Below, piece after piece: positions 12,487 through 18,371 of a DNA stretch of 18,972 nucleotides (position 1 is the stretch's first letter; each line of letters opens with the position of its first letter). A program made the translations under genes and the position numbers. Source of the DNA: Candidatus Nealsonbacteria bacterium RIFCSPHIGHO2_02_FULL_43_13 (lineage in GTDB: Bacteria; Patescibacteriota; Minisyncoccia; Minisyncoccales; MHMH01). The stretch is from positions 1 to 18,972 of the forward strand of contig MHMD01000022.1 of assembly GCA_001819295.1 (NCBI GenBank). The letters are read 5' to 3'. The notes beneath the pieces are model-generated. The model did no database searches. It was not told the DNA's origin and worked only from the letters and a program-made list of their open reading frames with translations.

Positions 12487-12887
12487 AACGCAAAATAATT
12501 TTATTGTTGATTCCGATCATTGTTTTGGCATCAATTACCACGTATTTTTTTATTGGCAAGAACGACGGATCGGAAATAAAAACCAGCGATGAAAACGGAG
12601 TATTATTTGAAGTCGCGCTTTTGGATTTTGCGCCCGAGAACCCGTTTCGATTTGACGTAACAATTACCACGCACTCGGGTTCTTTGGACTTTGATTTAAC
12701 TAAAGTGTCGTTTTTAGAAGACGACAGGGGCGATAAATATGAGCCCGTTGAATGGCAGGGGCCTCCGCCAGGCGGACATCACTTGGCGGGAGTTCTTTTG
12801 TTCCCTATAATAAATAAAGAAGCAGAAAAAATCAAACTTACCATTCAAGATTCCGTTTTGAGAACTTTTGAATGGGATTTGAGATAA
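12483..12887 (+). CDS. Exported small protein with GGHH motif
   Basis: A 134-residue protein with an N-terminal anchor or signal peptide (about 4-24) and a beta-rich domain: FRFDVTITTHSGSLDFDLTK, followed by YEPVEWQGPPPGGHHLAGVL (H99, H100) and a final EWDLR strand. This THSG...GPPPGGHH signature is seen in uncharacterised secreted proteins of bacteria and archaea; no function is established. The paired histidines with His64 suggest a surface copper site. It overlaps the previous gene by 4 bp (ATGA) and precedes copA by 6 bp, so it may receive Cu(I) leaving through CopA. Confidence 0.68.
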   Translation: MKRKIILLLIPIIVLASITTYFFIGKNDGSEIKTSDENGVLFEVALLDFAPENPFRFDVTITTHSGSLDFDLTKVSFLEDDRGDKYEPVEWQGPPPGGHHLAGVLLFPIINKEAEKIKLTIQDSVLRTFEWDLR

Positions 12888-12893
12888 GACAAT

Positions 12894-15140
12894 ATGACCA
12901 AAGAAGTATTTAAAATTCAGGGAATGACCTGCGCTTCCTGCGCCAGAACCATCGAGAAGGCGGTTTCCAGTTTGGCTGGAGTTATATCGGCTCAAGTTAA
13001 TTTTGGAGCAGAAACCCTGTTGGTTGAATTTGATGAAGTAAAAATTAGCCCCAAAGATATGGCCAAGGCGACAAAAGACGCCGGTTATCAGCTTTTAACG
13101 CTAGAATTATTATCGGAAACATCGGAGGCCGAGGACGTTTTGTCTCAAGAAAAAAAAGAAAGGGAGAAAGAACTCTCGGGCCTAAAGAAAAAAGTGATTG
13201 CGGGAGCGGTTCTTTCAATACCCATATTTTTAGGCAGTTTTCCCGAATGGTTTCCGTTTGTTCCGAAGATTTTAACCAGTTTTTTCTTTTTGTTCGTTTT
13301 AACAACCCCGGTCCAGTTTTGGGTGGGTTCAAGATTTTACCGAGGGCTTTTATTGTTGGTTAAATACCGGACAGCCGATATGAATACTTTGATTGCTATG
13401 GGAACTTTGTCGGCTTATCTTTACAGTTCAGCCGTTACCTTTTTCCCTGATTTTTTCCGCTTTTTGGGAGAAGAACCCAAGATTTATTTTGATACTTCGG
13501 CCATTATCATCACCTTAATCTTATTCGGCAGGTATCTTGAATTATTGGCCAAGGGTCGCGTTTCAGAAGCCATTAAAAAATTGATGAAATTGGGCGCTAA
13601 AACCGCGAGAATCGTTGATGACGGTAAAGAAAAGGAGGTACCAGTGGAAGAAGTCCAAGTGGGGGATATAATTTTGGTCAAGCCGGGAGAAAAAATTCCG
13701 GTTGACGGCGAAGTTTTGGAAGGCAGGTCTTCGGTTGATGAATCATTAGTCACCGGAGAATCAATGCCGGTAACTAAAGAATCGGGTTCAAAAGTAATCG
13801 GGTCTACGATCAATCTTTCGGGTAGGCTCCAATTCAAGGCCACGAAAGTCGGGAAAGAAACCTTATTGTCCCAGATTATTAAAATGGTAGAGCAGGCCCA
13901 GGCATCCAAGGCGCCGATCCAGAGGCTGGCTGATTCGGTTTCTTCTTACTTTGTGCCGATAGTTATCATAATCGCTTTTTTAACTTTTGCCGTTTGGTTT
14001 TTCTTTGGGCCAGTCCCGTCTTTTATTTTCGCTTTGGTTAATTTTGTGGCGGTTTTAATTATCGCCTGTCCTTGCGCTTTGGGGCTGGCCACTCCTTTGG
14101 CGATTATGATTGGCACCGGCAATGCCGCTCAAAGAGGAATTTTAGTCAAAGATGCCGAGGCCCTGGAAATTGCTCATAAAATTAAAGCAATTATTTTAGA
14201 CAAAACAGGCACCTTGACTAGAGGCAAGCCGGAACTGACCAATGTAAAATCTTATGCAATGGAGGAAAATGAGGTTCTGAAAATAGCCGCCAGCCTTGAA
14301 ACATATTCCGAACACCATTTAGCCAAGCCAATTGTTGAAGAAGCTAAAGTCAAAAAATTGGAGTTTTTGGCAGTAAAAGATTTTGAAGCTGTCGCCGGCA
14401 AAGGAGTAAAGGGAAAACTGGTGGTTGCAGGAGAAGAGGTTTTGGGAGTGATTGGCAACCGGGCGCTCATGAAAGAAGCAAACATATCTTCAGCGAATTT
14501 TGAAGAAGATATTATTAAACTTGAAAGCGAAGGTAAAACAGTGGTGGTCTTAGCCCTGGACAATAAAATCAAGGGACTTTTAGCCGTGGCCGACACGTTG
14601 AAAGAGGAGAGTAAGCAAGCCGTTGAGTGGCTAAAAAAAGAAGGTTTGGAAGTTTGGATGATTACCGGCGACAATGAGCGAGTGGCCCGGGCCATTGCCA
14701 AGCAAGTCGGCATAGAAAATATTATGGCCCAGGTTTTGCCTCAAGAAAAAGCAGCAAAGGTAAAAGAGCTTCAAAAAACCGGAAAATTGGTAGCGATGGC
14801 CGGTGACGGCATTAATGACGCTCCGGCTCTGGCTCAGGCAGAATTAGGCATTGCTATGGGCGAGGGGACGGATGTGGCTATAGAATCTGCTGAAATTACT
14901 TTGATGCGGGGCGATTTAATGTTGATTCCCGAGATGATTTCGCTTTCTCGGAGGACTTTAACTATTATTAAGCAAAACCTCTTTTGGGCATTTTTCTATA
15001 ATTCCGCCTTTATTCCGGTAGCGGCCGGAGTTTTATATCCCTTTTTTGGGATTTTACTCAATCCTATCTTTGCCGCGGCGGCCATGGTTTTCAGCTCTTT
15101 ATCGGTCGTCTTAAACTCTTTGCGTTTGAAGCGCGGTTAG
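12894..15140 (+). CDS. copA: Cu(I)-exporting P1B-type ATPase
   Basis: A 748-residue copper pump, normal in length. One N-terminal heavy-metal-associated domain has GMTCASC (C13, C16). It is followed by TGES (287-290, actuator), CPC (392-394) in the transport helix, DKTGT (phosphorylated D436), and GDGIND (637-642). The last two helices carry [12 protein letters not shown] and [17 protein letters not shown], which are the Tyr-Asn and Met-Ser-Ser determinants of Cu(I)-specific P1B-1 pumps. Oddity: the nucleotide-site motif normally SEHPL reads SEHHL (H474, H475), replacing a highly conserved proline. It exports excess cytoplasmic Cu(I) to the outer face and is controlled by CsoR. Confidence 0.97.
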   Translation: MTKEVFKIQGMTCASCARTIEKAVSSLAGVISAQVNFGAETLLVEFDEVKISPKDMAKATKDAGYQLLTLELLSETSEAEDVLSQEKKEREKELSGLKKKVIAGAVLSIPIFLGSFPEWFPFVPKILTSFFFLFVLTTPVQFWVGSRFYRGLLLLVKYRTADMNTLIAMGTLSAYLYSSAVTFFPDFFRFLGEEPKIYFDTSAIIITLILFGRYLELLAKGRVSEAIKKLMKLGAKTARIVDDGKEKEVPVEEVQVGDIILVKPGEKIPVDGEVLEGRSSVDESLVTGESMPVTKESGSKVIGSTINLSGRLQFKATKVGKETLLSQIIKMVEQAQASKAPIQRLADSVSSYFVPIVIIIAFLTFAVWFFFGPVPSFIFALVNFVAVLIIACPCALGLATPLAIMIGTGNAAQRGILVKDAEALEIAHKIKAIILDKTGTLTRGKPELTNVKSYAMEENEVLKIAASLETYSEHHLAKPIVEEAKVKKLEFLAVKDFEAVAGKGVKGKLVVAGEEVLGVIGNRALMKEANISSANFEEDIIKLESEGKTVVVLALDNKIKGLLAVADTLKEESKQAVEWLKKEGLEVWMITGDNERVARAIAKQVGIENIMAQVLPQEKAAKVKELQKTGKLVAMAGDGINDAPALAQAELGIAMGEGTDVAIESAEITLMRGDLMLIPEMISLSRRTLTIIKQNLFWAFFYNSAFIPVAAGVLYPFFGILLNPIFAAAAMVFSSLSVVLNSLRLKRG

Positions 15141-15148
15141 GGTAAAAT

Positions 15149-16291
15149 ATGATTATGAAAAAATGGATTATACCCATTTTTATTTTGAGCCTCGTTGCGG
15201 GCGTTTTTATATTTCAAAATACCTTCGCCCAGTCTGAAAAAGTTCGAATCGATTTTTTTTACAGCGCCACTTGTCCTTATTGCGCTCAAGAAAAAGTTTT
15301 TTTACGGGGCCTCCAAGAGAAATATCCGGATATCCAGATAAACGAATATGAGGTAACTGGAAGCTCGGAAAACCAGTCGAAACTTAAGGATTTTTATGGA
15401 AAATACAATGTGCCCAAAAAAGAACAAGGCTATGTGCCGGTTACTTTCACCTCTCTTAAATATTTCATTGGTTTTAACGAGAGCGTTGGCGAGGATATCG
15501 AAAGCTGCTTGAAGACGTGCATGGTAGGCGGCCAAGCTTCTGCGCAAAAATTCAAAGTGCCTCTTTTGGGCGAGATTGACGCAAAAAATATTTCTTTGCC
15601 TCTTTTGACCGTAGTTTTAGGGACATTGGATGGCTTTAATCCCTGCGCTATGTGGGTTTTGGTTGTTTTGATTTCCCTGTTACTCGCCGCCAAGTCCCGC
15701 AAGAAGATAGCGTTAGTGGGCGGAATTTTTATTTTCGTCGAGGGGCTTCTTTATTTTCTTTTTATGGCTGCTTGGTTGAACGCGCTTTTGCTGATGAGTT
15801 TCGTTGCCGTAACGAGGATTTTGATTGGAAGTTTCGGTATTGCTTTCGGAGCTTGGCGGATCCGCGATTTCATCAAGTGGCAGCCGGGCGTTTGCAAGGT
15901 CGTAGACGAGAAAGCGGAAGGGAAGATCTTGCAGCGGGTCAAGAATATTTTGAAACCATCGGCTTTGCCGGTAACTGTCTTGGGCGTGGTGGTTTTGGCC
16001 TTTGGAGTTAATCTTGTTGAATTTTTCTGTTCTGCCGGCTTTCCTGTTATTTACACAAAGATCTTAACCATTCAAGGCATCGGCGCTCTCCAGCATTATC
16101 TTTATCTGGCTTTTTATAATTTTTTCTACATGCTGGATGACTTGATCGTTTTTGGTTTCGCTTTCTTTACGCTTTCACGCTTCCATTTCTCTGATAAATA
16201 TAATCGCTATGCGACTTTGGTCGCCGGAGCCTTGATTTTGATTTTAGGAATTATTATGATTTTTAAGCCGGCATTATTGGTTTTTCACTAA
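15149..16291 (+). CDS. Thioredoxin/glutaredoxin-like domain fused to CcdA-type membrane domain
   Basis: A 380-residue fusion. A signal or anchor (about 5-25) leads into an outside-facing thioredoxin-like domain with FFYSATCPYCAQEK (C42, C45); a second Cys pair C120/C124 closes it. From about 150 there are six helices of CcdA type with DGFNPCAMWVLV (C166) and NLVEFFCSAGFPV (C294). One chain could thus carry electrons through the membrane directly to its own thiol domain, as in DsbD. It starts 8 bp after copA; ATG 15155 is an equally good start. A possible promoter inside the end of copA (TTGCGT - 17 nt - TAAAAT, 15120-15148) would start transcription right at 15155. Confidence 0.88.
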   Translation: MIMKKWIIPIFILSLVAGVFIFQNTFAQSEKVRIDFFYSATCPYCAQEKVFLRGLQEKYPDIQINEYEVTGSSENQSKLKDFYGKYNVPKKEQGYVPVTFTSLKYFIGFNESVGEDIESCLKTCMVGGQASAQKFKVPLLGEIDAKNISLPLLTVVLGTLDGFNPCAMWVLVVLISLLLAAKSRKKIALVGGIFIFVEGLLYFLFMAAWLNALLLMSFVAVTRILIGSFGIAFGAWRIRDFIKWQPGVCKVVDEKAEGKILQRVKNILKPSALPVTVLGVVVLAFGVNLVEFFCSAGFPVIYTKILTIQGIGALQHYLYLAFYNFFYMLDDLIVFGFAFFTLSRFHFSDKYNRYATLVAGALILILGIIMIFKPALLVFH

Positions 16292-16298
16292 TACTAAC

Positions 16299-16574
16299 AT
16301 GATTCAATTTTTAGGATTATTAGATTTACTTTCAGCCGGGCTTTTGGCCGGCACAGCCTACCACTTGCCCTTGCCTCAAGGCTTAATTATCGGCCTCGGC
16401 GTTTATCTTATTTTAAAGTCCCTGCTTTTTTTAATGGACATCGGGAGCTTTTTCGACATTATCGGCGGAATTTTGTTGATTTTAAGTTTATTTATGACCT
16501 TGTCGCCTATTCTGCTTTTTATCTTCGCCGGGCTCGTTGGGTTGAAGGGGATCATGAGTCTATTCGCCGCTTGA
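16299..16574 (+). CDS. Small hydrophobic membrane protein, unknown function
   Basis: A 91-residue protein made almost wholly of hydrophobic segments, about three to four helices (2-20, 28-46, 50-68, 70-88), with few charged residues: one Lys and one Asp in LKSLLFLMDIGS. It has no Cys and no motif I recognise. It starts 7 bp after the Trx-CcdA fusion and is the last gene of the CsoR operon. Its TGA lies inside the -35 box of the next promoter. A subunit or stabiliser of the neighbouring CcdA fusion is conceivable. Confidence 0.65.
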   Translation: MIQFLGLLDLLSAGLLAGTAYHLPLPQGLIIGLGVYLILKSLLFLMDIGSFFDIIGGILLILSLFMTLSPILLFIFAGLVGLKGIMSLFAA

Positions 16575-16599
16575 CAAGGGTTCTTGTTAGTAATAAAAT
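16571..16599 (+). promoter_or_regulatory. Promoter of the Fur-family operon
   Basis: TTGACA - 17 nt - TAAAAT. The -35 overlaps the stop of the upstream gene. Predicted start near 16606 leaves about 4 nt before the ATG at 16610, so the message would be nearly leaderless. Confidence 0.82.
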
Positions 16600-16620
16600 C
16601 TAATTAGGAATGATTACTAA
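16587..16620 (+). promoter_or_regulatory. Double Fur/PerR-type operator over the start codon
   Basis: Two abutting 17-bp boxes, each TTAG-N9-CTAA (16587-16603 and 16604-16620). The second is a nearly perfect 8-1-8 dyad (TTAGgAATgATTaCTAA) that recalls the 7-1-7 PerR/Fur box. Together they form a 34-bp dyad with outer arms TTAGTAAT/ATTACTAA and core CTAATTAG. They cover the -10, the start site and the ATG. Confidence 0.72.
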
Positions 16621-17002
16621 CCAAAAGAAAACCATTTTAGATTACCTGAAGGGAGTCGATATCCACCCCTCGGCCGAAATTATTTACGGCGAGGTAAGGA
16701 AGAAGTTGCCTCAAATAAGCCGCGGCACGGTTTACCGCAACTTAAAAGACCTCAAGAAGAGAGGAGAAATTCAAGAAATTTCGGTTGACGTGGCGCATTT
16801 TGACGGCGATATTTCTTCCCACGCCCACTTTATTTGCAAGCAATGCCGTAAAATTTTCGATATTTTCGATATTTGCAAAGAATGCGGCGTTTTAAATCGC
16901 AAAAAAACAAAGGTCGGTAAAATAAATAATTATCAAATATCTTTTTATGGATATTGTCAAAAATGCAATGGCGGAAAAAGCCAACTGCCACGATTGTCAT
17001 AA
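16610..17002 (+). CDS. Fur/PerR-family metalloregulator
   Basis: A 130-residue regulator, normal to short for the family. The winged helix has HPSAEIIYGEVRKKLPQISRGTVYRNLKDLKKRGEIQEI, the family DNA-recognition region. The metal-binding half has ISSHAHFICKQCRKIFDI, with a CxxC structural zinc pair, then a second Cys group in ICKECG, and a final QISFYGYCQKC. The extra CKEC is unusual and adds a third CxxC. Fur (iron), PerR (peroxide) and Zur (zinc) cannot be told apart from this alone; the glycyl-radical and hemerythrin partners favour oxygen or peroxide sensing. It is autoregulated, given the two boxes over its start. Confidence 0.88.
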   Translation: MITNQKKTILDYLKGVDIHPSAEIIYGEVRKKLPQISRGTVYRNLKDLKKRGEIQEISVDVAHFDGDISSHAHFICKQCRKIFDIFDICKECGVLNRKKTKVGKINNYQISFYGYCQKCNGGKSQLPRLS

Positions 17003-17255
17003 AGATATCGCCATTCTGGGGGAGGAGCTTCAGGGTGGGGCAGTGCTGCTTAAGTACGACAACAAAGGAGAAAAAATAACGATTTTCAAGTGCCAGGATT
17101 GTTTCAAGCAGAGTCAGGAATTGAAAAATTACCAGTCCTGCGAAGTCTATTCCAGAATTGTCGGTTATTTGAGGCCGGTTGATCAGTGGAACAAGGGCAA
17201 ACAGGCAGAGTTTAAAGATAGAAAAACATTGGAAGTAAAAAAAGATTGTTGCTAA
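16968..17255 (+). CDS. Stand-alone NrdD C-terminal-like (glycyl-radical-type) protein
   Basis: A 95-residue protein. The C-terminal part CEVYSRIVGYLRPVDQWNKG followed by KQAEFKDRKTLEV closely follows the extreme C-terminus of anaerobic ribonucleotide reductase (NrdD), where the Gly of the RVxGYL-like segment carries the radical. No NrdD body is present. The N-terminal half has NCHDCHKDI, KCQDCFKQ and a further Cys, likely a zinc site like the NrdD Cys pairs. It may act like GrcA (YfiD), a spare radical module that replaces an oxygen-cleaved tail. ATG 16968 is preferred over 16947 (35-bp instead of 56-bp overlap with the Fur gene). Same operon as Fur and hemerythrin. Confidence 0.75.
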   Translation: MAEKANCHDCHKDIAILGEELQGGAVLLKYDNKGEKITIFKCQDCFKQSQELKNYQSCEVYSRIVGYLRPVDQWNKGKQAEFKDRKTLEVKKDCC

Positions 17256-17259
17256 GATC

Positions 17260-17790
17260 ATGGAATTAAATCTTAAACCCGGCCACGTTATTCATACCCT
17301 GATGGAAGAACACAAGCTGATTTTAGGTTTTTTAGATGAGCTTGAAAAAACCAATCAGCGTATCCAGGAGGAGAGTAAGTATGATGAAAATAATGGAGAT
17401 TTCAAAAAAATGGAGAACATTGCCGAACATTTAGTCGGAGCCGAGCCTCATCACCAGAGAGAGGAGAAAGTGCTCTTCCCGGAAATGGAAAAAAGGGAGA
17501 TTTTCGGCCCGACGGAAATGATGAGAAGGGAGCACGAGGAATTCAGGCCCAAGAAGAAAGAAATTTTAAGCTTGGGCCAATCCGTTGCCAAAATGGATTT
17601 CGATAAGTTTAAAAAAAACCTTAAAGAATCAGCGGATTTTCTCGTTGCCATGCTCCGGGAGCACATCGCCAAAGAAAACGACATCCTTTATCCCATGGCT
17701 TTGGAGGTGATTCCCGAAGAAGCTGTCTGGCAAAACATGAAGAAGGAATGCGACAAAATCGGCTATTGCTGTTTTACTCCGCAAGCCTGA
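17260..17790 (+). CDS. Hemerythrin (HHE) domain protein
   Basis: A 176-residue four-helix bundle with a non-heme di-iron O2-binding site in the cytoplasm. His/Glu ligands are visible in order: PGHVIHTLMEEHKLI (helix 1), EPHHQREEKVLFPEME (helix 2), RREHEEF (helix 3) and LREHIAKENDILYPMA (helix 4). The C-terminal CDKIGYCCFTP extension is shared with other anaerobe hemerythrin-like proteins. It may bind O2, or iron released by oxidative damage. It lies 4 bp after the NrdD-like gene and ends the operon. Along with the Fur/PerR regulator it suggests an oxygen-defence function. Confidence 0.93.
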   Translation: MELNLKPGHVIHTLMEEHKLILGFLDELEKTNQRIQEESKYDENNGDFKKMENIAEHLVGAEPHHQREEKVLFPEMEKREIFGPTEMMRREHEEFRPKKKEILSLGQSVAKMDFDKFKKNLKESADFLVAMLREHIAKENDILYPMALEVIPEEAVWQNMKKECDKIGYCCFTPQA

Positions 17791-17797
17791 AAGAGAT

Positions 17798-17827
17798 AAA
17801 AAAAATCGCCAAGAGGGCGGTTTTTTG
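17798..17827 (+). terminator. Rho-independent terminator after the hemerythrin operon
   Basis: Stem AATCGCC / GGCGGTT (17804-17810 with 17816-17822, one G-U pair), loop AAGAG, then T6 with an A-run on the other side. It begins 8 bp after the stop of the hemerythrin gene. Confidence 0.9.
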
Positions 17828-17860
17828 TTAGGATAATGGGTAAGGGTTAAGCCCTCTGAA

Positions 17861-17952
17861 CCAAACAATACCTATATAAAGTACGGAGAGATTCATTACT
17901 AGAACCATCTAGAACCCCCGGTCTTAGTTGTTAAACACTCGGTGTCGAACAA
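17861..17952. repeat. 92-bp dispersed repeat, copy 1
   Basis: Matches 18198-18289 with about six mismatches. It starts CCAAACAATACCT, runs through AGAACCCCCGGTCTTAGTT and ends in ACACTCGGTGTCGAACA. The last unit, ACTCGGTGTCGAACAA, is repeated in tandem (about 17936-17969). On the other strand the repeat reads TTGTTCGACACCGAGT twice. The gap 17828-17860 shows nothing else. The long gene-free stretch 17791-18367 is accounted for by the terminator, two repeats and the remnant gene between them. Confidence 0.88.
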
Positions 17953-17969
17953 ACTCGGTGTCGAACAAA

Positions 17970-18170
17970 GAATCAAGGTTCTTGCGAAGCAAGGTTCTTA
18001 TTTTAGGGGTTTTGATATTATTCAACGTTTTGGCGTGGATTGGCGTTTTTCAATTAAACCAACCATATCTTGAAGTGACTTTCTTTGATGTTGGGCAGGG
18101 CGACAGTATTTTAACGGAGTGGACGCAATATATCCCTTCATATTTAAGGTTAAACTTTCTGGCTTAAAAG
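17970..18170 (+). pseudogene. ComEC-like metallo-beta-lactamase-fold remnant
   Basis: A short frame encodes a membrane helix (KVLILGVLILFNVLAWIGVF), then YLEVTFFDVGQGDSIL (18081-18110), which is the first strand and turn of ComEC/Rec2-type MBL-fold proteins. The expected continuation (substrate loop, HxHxDH and the rest of about 250 residues) is missing: after GDSIL the frame reads unrelated sequence and stops at about 18167. No ATG begins the frame. A second frame, opening just after the break, runs into the downstream repeat. The remnant sits between two 92-bp repeats, so the bulk of a gene was probably deleted or replaced by recombination between repeats. Confidence 0.75.
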
Positions 18171-18197
18171 AAAGAAGACGAGAAATACTGCTTAAAA

Positions 18198-18289
18198 CCA
18201 AACAATACCTGTATAAAGTACGGAGAGATTCATTACTAGAATTATCTAGAACCCCCGGTCTTAGTTATTAAACACTCGGTGTTCAACAT
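18198..18289. repeat. 92-bp dispersed repeat, copy 2
   Basis: Second copy of the 17861-17952 repeat, 337 bp downstream in the same orientation, ending ACACTCGGTGTTCAACAT, with a single terminal unit instead of two. Both copies, if read in one frame, give KTKQYLYKVRRDSLLE and stop; substitutions do not clearly favour coding. Confidence 0.88.
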
Positions 18290-18300
18290 GTTGCCACTGG

Positions 18301-18328
18301 TTGTTTATTTTCGAAAAAAGCGTAAGAT
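18301..18328 (+). promoter_or_regulatory. Possible promoter for the oxidoreductase
   Basis: TTGTTT - 16 nt - TAAGAT upstream of the leader ORF, just after repeat copy 2. A second weak option is an extended -10, TGG-TAATAT (18341-18349), overlapping the leader ATG. Neither is as good as the other promoters in the window. Confidence 0.45.
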
Positions 18329-18347
18329 ATCCGAGTGAGGTGGTAAT

Positions 18348-18371
18348 ATGTACAAAAGGAGAAAACAATGA
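18348..18371 (+). promoter_or_regulatory. 7-codon leader ORF coupled to the oxidoreductase
   Basis: ATG (18348) followed by six codons (MYKRRKQ) and TGA, preceded by a GAGGTGG Shine-Dalgarno-like sequence. The TGA overlaps the next ATG (ATGA at 18368). The ORF's own codons contain the AAAGGAG ribosome-binding site of the downstream gene. This arrangement allows terminating ribosomes to restart at 18368. Confidence 0.5.

Noticed and set aside
15652..16011. Alternative plus-strand frame inside the Trx-CcdA fusion
   Set aside because: Out of frame with a gene that keeps both conserved Cys motifs and helices; the translation is Arg/Gly-rich noise.
16830..17261. Minus-strand frame across the Fur and NrdD-like genes
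   Set aside because: Shadow of two plus-strand genes with strong family motifs.
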